A stretch of DNA of 64,000 bases from Rhizomucor pusillus. Its lineage: Eukaryota; Mucoromycota; Mucoromycetes; Mucorales; Lichtheimiaceae. Shown here piece after piece: positions 56,872 to 64,000 of the stretch (position 1 is the stretch's first letter; each line of letters begins with the position of its first letter). Where the stretch lies: assembly GCA_900175165.2 (NCBI GenBank), contig FWWN02000285.1, positions 65,953-129,952 on the forward strand, read 5' to 3'. Both the position numbers and the translations under genes were made by a program. The notes beneath the pieces are model-generated. The model was not told the origin of the DNA. It ran no database searches and saw nothing but the letters and a program-made list of their open reading frames with translations.

Positions 56872-58716
56872 TTATTGCTTGGTCTTATCACTTGCGACGC
56901 TCTGGAGAGGCCAGTCATAGTTTGCATCAGATCTATCGTAGCCATACTTGCGTACGAAGTCGTCCAGCTCTGCAGGACCACGACTACCATACTCATATGG
57001 CTTCACTGGAATGCTAGAGTCGCTGTCAATCTTGTGAAGAAGCGGTGTAAAGATCTTCCAAGCAGCTTCGAGTTCGTCGTCGCGGACAAAGTTGGAGTGA
57101 TCAGCCCTCAAGACATCGAGGATAAGAGATTCATAGGCGTCAGGAATAGCAAGATCAGTGTATCGGTTGTGGTATGAAAGGTCAAGATCCGTCTGGATGG
57201 TTTGGTACGACAATCCGGGTTGCTTGTTGTTGAATTTGACATAGACAGCTTCCCGAGGTTGTACTCTGAGTACAAGCTCGTTGCGTGGAGATCCCTTGTA
57301 GAGGCTACCGGCGACGTTGCGGAACTGGATACGTACTTCTACCTTGGCATCATTGAGTGCCTTGCCAGCCTTCAGAATAAAAGGTACACCCTCCCAACGC
57401 TCATTCTGAATCCAGCAGACAAGCGCGGCAAAGGTGGGCGTACGGCTTTGCTTGTTCTTTAAAGTATCATCTTCCAGGTAGCCTGGCTTGCCGTTTGCAC
57501 CAATATATTGACCCAACAAGGCATCTTCTGCAACGATGGGAGGGATGCACTTCAGAACTTTGACCTTCTCGTCGCGGATAGCTTCGGATTCGGTGGAGAT
57601 AGGTCTTTCCATGGCAATCAGGGACAGCACCTGCAACAGATCTATGTATATCAATTGCATCTTTAGTGATCTATGCTCCATCTCGGGAAAATAACGTTGG
57701 CGGGAAAATACTTGCGGTTCTGCATAACGTCCCGAATAATGCCAAAATCATCAAAGTAGCCTCCTCGACCTTCGGTGCCGAAGGGTTCCTTGAAAGTGAT
57801 CTGGACATTGTCGATAAACTTGCGATCCCAGATCTGGTTGAAAAACACATTAGCGAATCGGACCATCATGACGTTTTTGACCATCTCTTTTCCGAGATAG
57901 TGATCAATGCGGTAAATCTAATAATCTTCTAGTGTGAGCGGAGCTTCCCGGGGATATTTCTGTTTCCAACAAAAAACCTCCTCTTCCTTGAACAACGCCC
58001 CAAGTTCCCGGGCAAGTTGGTTGGAGCTGTCGGTATCCATGCCAAAAGGCTTTTCTACAACCAGACGGTTCAATCCTTCTTTTGCATATACATTCTTCTT
58101 GAGCCCCTTGGCGACAGGAACGAAAACGGATGGTGGAAGCGCCATGTAGAATACTCGATGCTTCTTTCCAGACTCGATCTTGCGCTGTGTTTCGCTCTCG
58201 GTGATCACCCAGTCAAGTTCTTGCCAGGATTCGTCCTGGTCGTACAATCCAGCCTGATAGCTCGTGATTTTCTTGAAACTCTCGAGTTGCTGCTTTGTAT
58301 TCTCGTCAGGAAGCTTGATGTATTGGGTGACTCGAGCCAAGTAGTCGTCGTGACTCATCTTGGTACGAGCATAGCCAACAATGTGGGTGTTTTGAGGCAG
58401 GAATCCGTTGCGATACAACCCAAACAGTGCTGGGTATGTTTTCTTTTTAGCAAGGTCGCCAGAGGCACCCAAAACTAATATGGATCAAAAGTCAATTCTA
58501 ATATCCGAGTATGAAAAACTGCCTGGACTGCAGCAGCCTGGATGCAAGTTTCTTGTTGGACTGATAATAAGCCTGTTCCTGGAACACGGCTACTGCTACT
58601 GCTGCTGCTGCACCCCTGGAAATACGAGCGTTTTCTAAATTCTTACCAACAATGGTTACGGAGCCCTGCAGCTCTCTGGCAACTTGTTCGCGGATAAGCT
58701 CAGTGGGAGTTGGCAT
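56872..58716 (-). CDS. ZWF1: Glucose-6-phosphate 1-dehydrogenase
   Basis: The first enzyme of the oxidative pentose phosphate pathway, producing NADPH in the cytosol. The start is the ATG at 58716 ([18 protein letters not shown]). The coenzyme motif is [15 protein letters not shown], assembled across a ~185-bp first intron. Next come [10 protein letters not shown] and the active-site [11 protein letters not shown] (catalytic His), joined across an intron whose donor is [22 protein letters not shown] and the NADP-structural region follow. The junction [14 protein letters not shown] (intron 57642-57715) uses a GC donor (GCAAGT) with an AG acceptor; the frame is lost without it. An in-frame ATG at 58794 could add 26 residues but is less likely. 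RAV1 starts divergently 162 bp away. Confidence 0.95.
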
Positions 58717-58878
58717 GGTGGTAGTGACGGAAAAAACCAGGAAGGGAAGACCCAGATGCTTCCCGCGTTCTTTAGTAGACCCCAAAAGCGTCATTCATCC
58801 CCCGCGATGGTGCTCCGACGTTGAAAAGTGCAGCGGATGTTGCATGATGCCAGTCGTTGGGCCCGCTTTGGCAGAACA
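58717..58878. promoter_or_regulatory. Shared divergent promoter region of ZWF1 and RAV1
   Basis: Only 162 bp separate the two start codons, so both core promoters must overlap or lie within the 5' UTRs. No clear TATA box is seen. Confidence 0.45.
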
Positions 58879-61800
58879 ATGTACCTGGAGCAGATTTGTC
58901 CTGGCCAAGTCAATCCCGGCTTCCACGCGCTCACCACATTTACTTGGAAGGCTGTTCGCTACATTGTAAATATCTTTCACATCTCTACGCATGTCGCTGC
59001 ATGACTTATATGAATATAACAGGTGTATGCAAGCGGATATAAAGTGATTCTCTTTGCCGATCCTGCCATACTCGTGCAACAGATCAATGTTCCACTCGAG
59101 CTATCTCTGGAGAATAGCAGCGCTGCTACAGCTGTCGCTGGAAACACGCGAACCGGCCAGGTATAGCGGTCGATTTTACGAATACAAGGATGCGATCCGA
59201 TTGTATTGATGATATATATTGACGACGACGTTTTAGTTGGCTGTAGCTTGCTGGGAACACGTGGCAATCTTCAAAGCCGAAATCGACGAGAAAGTAGTAA
59301 GGATACAAAAATATATATAGAGTTTAGAGTTGGAACAGCAGACTAAAGTCTGCTGTTTAACCCACGCGTGTGACAGGACTATTGTTTGTGGAAACTAGAT
59401 GATGCAATAAAGCTGGATACAACAGCCAACTGTCTGGATTGGAGCGAAAACGGTACTATTGCCAGTGACAGAACTTGATTCCTCATAGCATTTGGGCTCA
59501 ATAAGGATGTCTTAGGTTCGCTGCTGGTTGCTGGTCACAACATCTCTGTATGGCGACCGAAAGAAGGATCCTTTCCAAAGTTCCAGAAAATTTGGCAGAT
59601 ACGGTACAAATAGTTCTGGAGACCGTTTCATTCTCTTAGTCTCATTCACACCTTACATTCACAGTCCTGCTACGGATATCATCATGGCAAAATTTGAGCC
59701 TCATTCAGACATGTTTATAACTGCCGGAAAAGTATGATTTGATCAGTATCTAGGATTTGAATATTCAAGTAACATTATGTAAATTTAGAACGACCATCTT
59801 GTTACATTGTGGTACAAGCAGAGCGCAGGTATAATCATGCTTCGATGTCTAATGCAAGTCTGCTTTGCTCAATCTCCCTCGTTGCAGATGCGAAATATAG
59901 CTTTCTATACCTCCATCATCCGAAACCGGTTACGTACTTTGTATGGCGAAAGCTATATGGTAGTCAAAGGTACGATTTACAGATAACAATGCATCATTTG
60001 ATCTTCTCATGTTTCTATGTAGACCCGATTGCGCGTTGTTTACAATGGCACGCGATGGCATCGGCCGTTTTTGGCGCCCTATAGATTCCGAAAAACCGCA
60101 CATGCTTCACATGTGTGCTGTGATAGATCCGAGCCAGTCCCTTGTCACTGCCGATCTTTCCTCGTCCGAAAATGGAAGCGCACATATTCGTGAACATCAT
60201 AGCGATGACTTTACACCCATCCATTACATAGGATGTGATGAAGTTGGCAGCTCAATTTATACTCAGTTTCGACATCATTCCAGGAATGATAAGCTGGATC
60301 ATCGACTGCACCGAGTTCGCGACATGATACACGATACGCCGGACCTGCTATTCAGAATACAACCTGATGGATCTCTTACCCTATGGGGTGTACAGGTATG
60401 ATGTACACAACATTGTGTGACTTAGAATGTGGTACTTAGCACATTGAAGTATTTGGACATGTCACCTAGACGAATACCTCGGGTATTTGTGGTGTTACGT
60501 GTCGCGCAGGCGATAGATACTGCAGATATCCCATTCTTTCTCAACCCTGTAAACGTTCTTCACGACTTTGGTCACATACAATCCGCATGTACGTGTTTGA
60601 TGATCATGCCGAGGGACTTTTAGATGCATACTTATGGCGACGACAGCTATTATCAAACCAGCAGAGCTATCTCTTATAACGCGCAATCCAGAGGGACAAT
60701 TGCGATGCTACGGGTTGAATTTGGTTGATTTTCTGGATACAGCATGCTTTTCACCTCGTCTACATTTCAAATACTCTTGGCTTGGTCACAAGTATCCCAT
60801 TAAATCCGTTAATCGAAGTCAAGGAGGAAGTCTTTGCACGATTGGGGCGGATGGTCTTGTAAATCTGTGGAAATATGGTTCAGTTCACAATGCAAATCAG
60901 GCTTGGTCAAGACTCGATACCATTTGCTCATTGACTTCCGAGCAGCCACCTTTGTTGGCTATACCGTTGGAGCAAGGTTGTATCCTGTCCTATTTCCTAC
61001 GAACGGAGATGCTAATATGAGACGTTTTACATTGCAGATAAGCATGTTGCTATCTATGACGGAAACGAAATGCGCGTATACCACTGTGAAGAAGGCGATT
61101 GTTGCATGCATGATTACATTGTATGCGAAAATGGCTGCAGCACATTCAGCTCTTTGCATACTTTCAACATTGATACCGACGATGACAAATTGTATTATCT
61201 ACTTGCTATTTCGTCTTCTACAAAGCAAGTATATACATGGCAGCTTATTATCGAAAACGATGTGGTCATACGTGTTGAATATCGAGGATTGCAGCAGTTC
61301 GACTGGGCGGACGCACCCAGCTCAGTGTTTATAGCCGATCGATGGTCTAGCAACACTGCATCAACTGCACTTTACAACCTATCATACACTTCAGACGATA
61401 TTGTTTCGGCTACGATAGCGATCGGTTCAAAAATTATATGCTACGATGTCCGATTCCAAGCAGACGACGAAACATTACAATGGAGAGAATTATTCACTTT
61501 TGATACGGAAATGGATGATATCCAGAAAATTCGGTTCATGCACAATGCATTTGCTATCGGTCAGTAGCTTGGAATTGCTTCCGTAGCGTTGTCTGACAGG
61601 TCGTCCTTCCAGTTTCCGAAAATAAGCTTTTAATATCATCAAGCATACAAAGTGGACATCCTCCGAGCATGCACAAGAGCGTACAATTCGAGTAAGTAAA
61701 TGATGGGATTTTGCTACCGACTTTGCCGCTAAGACATTATCCAGTTCCAAAATTGCAGACATTGCCTGGAACTTATCGTCCGATGGGCAGTATCTGTTAG

Positions 61801-64000
61801 CGGTTGCATTTTCCAGAAAAGTTTCAATATACGGCGAGAAACGGGATACAAATACGGCGGAAGATTTGAATTTATGGATCCCTTACATTGAATTCGATGT
61901 GCAGAGGTAAAATGTCCAATGCCTAATATGTAATAGGATGGCTAACATAATTGGAGTATAGTCTAGAGGATATTGCTGGTCTTTGCTGGATAGACTACGG
62001 CGTCTTAGCAGTTGCTGCAGGCAGCGACTTGAGATGCTATCTTAAATGGCTCTCTCCCGATGATCACCTTTATGAAAGTAAGTTTCTCATATATCGTCGC
62101 TGAAAATATCCAACATTTATTTCGCAACTCTAGAATCCGCACTGGATCTTCAGATGGAACCTATGTCCAATATTTTCGATGTGGCCTATGAATTCAACGG
62201 TGCGCTGCCTCTATATCATCCAAATCATCTAATTCATTACTTGATGTGGGGTAAATCCTGTTCATTCTGAGCGGAAAGAAGGCCATTTTGCTTAACAGCT
62301 ATTTTCCCTCCAGGGAAGATTGACCTTATCAATGCTGTACTGCAGTCGCTGTATCAAGTCCTGAAGCGCATAGTAGACGATGAACACGTCCTTGTCGGTG
62401 GTATACCTCCTTTAAGCATATCCGCTGTTCTCAAGCTCCAAGATGAAGAGGTAATATATCTACTTAGCGTAAATCGTGCATCGTCTGACATTTCTATTTA
62501 GGAGTCTTCAAATATCAGATCACAACAGTATGATGCATTATTCGATGAAGAACAGGCAATTCAGGATGACGATGAAGATGATACGAGACCCTTGGCTGCT
62601 TCTGAAACACAATATCTTACCGAATGCCTAAAATCCCACCAGCTGCCTTCTCTTTCAGAGAACGAAAGAATGCATTTATTAGCCATGATAGATACGTTTG
62701 TAGAGGTGAATACGACATACGAGGTCATATTCTTCCAAGCGTCTAATTTCGATTTTTCGTTCAGATCTCACATCAACGGGAGTCGTTAGACGAAAATGGC
62801 GCTCGATTCACTGCGTTGATTGAGAATCACTATCATTTGAAAGCTATCCTACCACCTGAGGATTATCGTAACGAATTGATGCCTCAAGATTTTGTCTGGG
62901 CATTGCACAGTCAATCTCAGGTTAGTATAGGACTCATCCATCCCAAGTTCGTAAACTAATTGATAATGCAAAGGATCTACTTCTCGAACGCTGCATACGG
63001 CTCTGCGGTGGAAAGTTATTGTGGAAAGATGCAAGGGAGCTCGGTATATTCTTATGGCTTCAAAAGCAAGATGCGGTGGTAAGTACAATTATGTGTACAA
63101 TAATCTTTACAATATGCTCATTGGATTCTAGATTGAGCAAATGACGAGCATTGCCCGAAACACATATCTTTCCAAGGAAGTTAAAGATCCTATTGATTGT
63201 ACCCTTTATTATTTGGCTTTACGGAAAAAGACAATTCTCCAGACACTCTGGCGTTCTGCAACACATCACAAGGAACAAGGTGCTATGCTCAGATTTCTGG
63301 CAAACGATTTCAGTCAACCAAGATGGCAAACCGCTGCTGCGAAAAATGCATTTGCTCTTCTAGGAAAACAACGATACGGTATGAGAAGCGTACGAGATAC
63401 TGTTGCTTTTTCCTCTAATACGTACATGTATACTTAGAATACGCCGCGGCATTCTTTTTGCTGGCGGACAGGCTTAAAGACTCTGTCAATGTTATCTTGA
63501 AGAACCTTAAGGATTATCAGCTGGCAATCGCCGTTTGCCGTGTATATGACGGTGATTCAAGTCCGTTGCTGAAAGAAATCCTGCGAAACACAGTGCTGCC
63601 TCAAGCTATCGAAAACAAAGATCGATGGTTGATTAGCATATCGTATTGGTTGCTTGACGATCTGGAGGAGTCTATCCGCTCGTTAATCGTATGTTTCTGA
63701 TTGCTCGAGGTCAGCGGTAACTTGCTAACAACGTTGATAATTTTCAGGTCCCTCTTTCTGACATTACCAATGCATCCCATGGAGTCTCCGATTCTGCGGC
63801 AAGCGTTACCGACCCAAATCTGTTCATTCTTTACGAAGATCTGAAGCGTAAAGGTCTCTATCACAAGCAAAAAAATATCAAGCTAGACGTCAAGTTGGAA
63901 TACACATTCTCTCTGAATGTCAGCAGAGCATATCAGAAGCTTGGTTGTCCAATGCTCGCACTGTATATCCTTAAGCGCTACAAACCCAAGCGAGCAATCA
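58879..64000 (+). CDS. RAV1: RAVE complex subunit RAV1 (rabconnectin-3/DMXL homologue), 3' end cut
   Basis: A large multi-exon gene running off the right edge. The preferred start is the ATG at 58879 (MYLEQICPGQVNPGFHALTT), aligned with the DMXL start; an in-frame ATG at 58837 would add 14 residues. Early exons join in frame through YI|VYASGYKVILFADPAIL, GQ|LAVACWEHVAIF, KV|DYCLWKLDDAIK and ENG|SLLVAGHNISVWRP. WD-type repeats follow (RDGIGRFWRP, GSLTLWGVQ, GADGLVNLWKYG, SSDGQYLLAVAFSRKVSIYG). From about 63000 the RAV1p C-terminal domain shows SQDLLLERCIRLCGGKLLW, ELGIFLWLQKQDAVIEQM and the ARNTYLSKEVKDPIDCTLYY block. It promotes assembly of the V-ATPase V1 and Vo sectors on endosomal and vacuolar membranes. 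Confidence 0.93.
59334..59357. repeat. Perfect 11-bp-arm hairpin within a RAV1 intron
   Basis: AACAGCAGACT, a 2-nt spacer (AA) and AGTCTGCTGTT form a near-ideal inverted repeat. It lies inside the inferred 80-nt intron (59297-59376), about 20 nt before the acceptor. The folded RNA would bring the splice sites closer. Confidence 0.6.

Overview
This is a fungal nuclear window, most likely from a Mucorales (Mucoromycota) species. Short introns of about 50-120 bp interrupt nearly every gene, genes are compact on both strands, and there is a GPI-type CotH surface protein (a family expanded in Mucorales), Gln-rich regulators and a Zn2Cys6 factor. It carries about 24 recognisable genes, several weaker small-gene models and some decayed gene fragments. 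No rRNA, tRNA, CRISPR array or intact transposon was seen.

Layout. 1-8.4 kb, all minus strand: a coiled-coil protein running off the left edge, mitochondrial isoleucyl-tRNA synthetase, a three-RRM RNA-binding protein, a doubtful small model and an oil-body-associated (DUF1264) protein. 8.7-10.3 kb is decayed coding sequence. 11.6-16 kb, plus strand: CotH, a BSD-domain protein and ribosomal protein eL36. A minus-strand four-finger C2H2 factor (16.2-17.7 kb) has about 2 kb of upstream non-coding DNA. 19.8-23.8 kb, plus strand: glutathione synthetase, calmodulin and acireductone dioxygenase. 23.9-30.9 kb, minus strand: VPS35, SPT4 and a Zn2Cys6 factor. 31.4-36.4 kb: a HAD phosphatase (+), a two-LIM protein (-) and an AP-complex beta-adaptin (-). 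36.6-38.9 kb holds weak small models and a second decayed copy related to the one near 10 kb. 39.2-43.3 kb: an HSL-type esterase and ERG27 (both +). 44-50.8 kb: small hypothetical genes, a two-finger C2H2 factor with a long upstream region and an ASXH-like protein. 50.9-55.3 kb, plus strand: a cis-prenyltransferase and a processive GT2 glycosyltransferase. 55.7-58.7 kb, minus strand: MTG1 and glucose-6-phosphate dehydrogenase. RAV1 (+) starts 162 bp from G6PD and runs off the right edge.

The genes are mostly housekeeping and do not form one pathway cluster. Themes that recur are trafficking and acidification (VPS35, beta-adaptin, RAV1), lipid, sterol and dolichol synthesis (ERG27, cis-prenyltransferase), redox supply (GSH2, ZWF1), mitochondrial translation (ISM1, MTG1) and cell-surface biology (CotH, GT2). 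The most interesting observations are a splice-frame break in CotH, two probable GC-AG introns (ADI1, ZWF1), a non-canonical nucleophile elbow in the esterase, a strong intronic hairpin in RAV1, and the paired decayed family at 9.9 and 37.4 kb. I found no convincing wholly new system.
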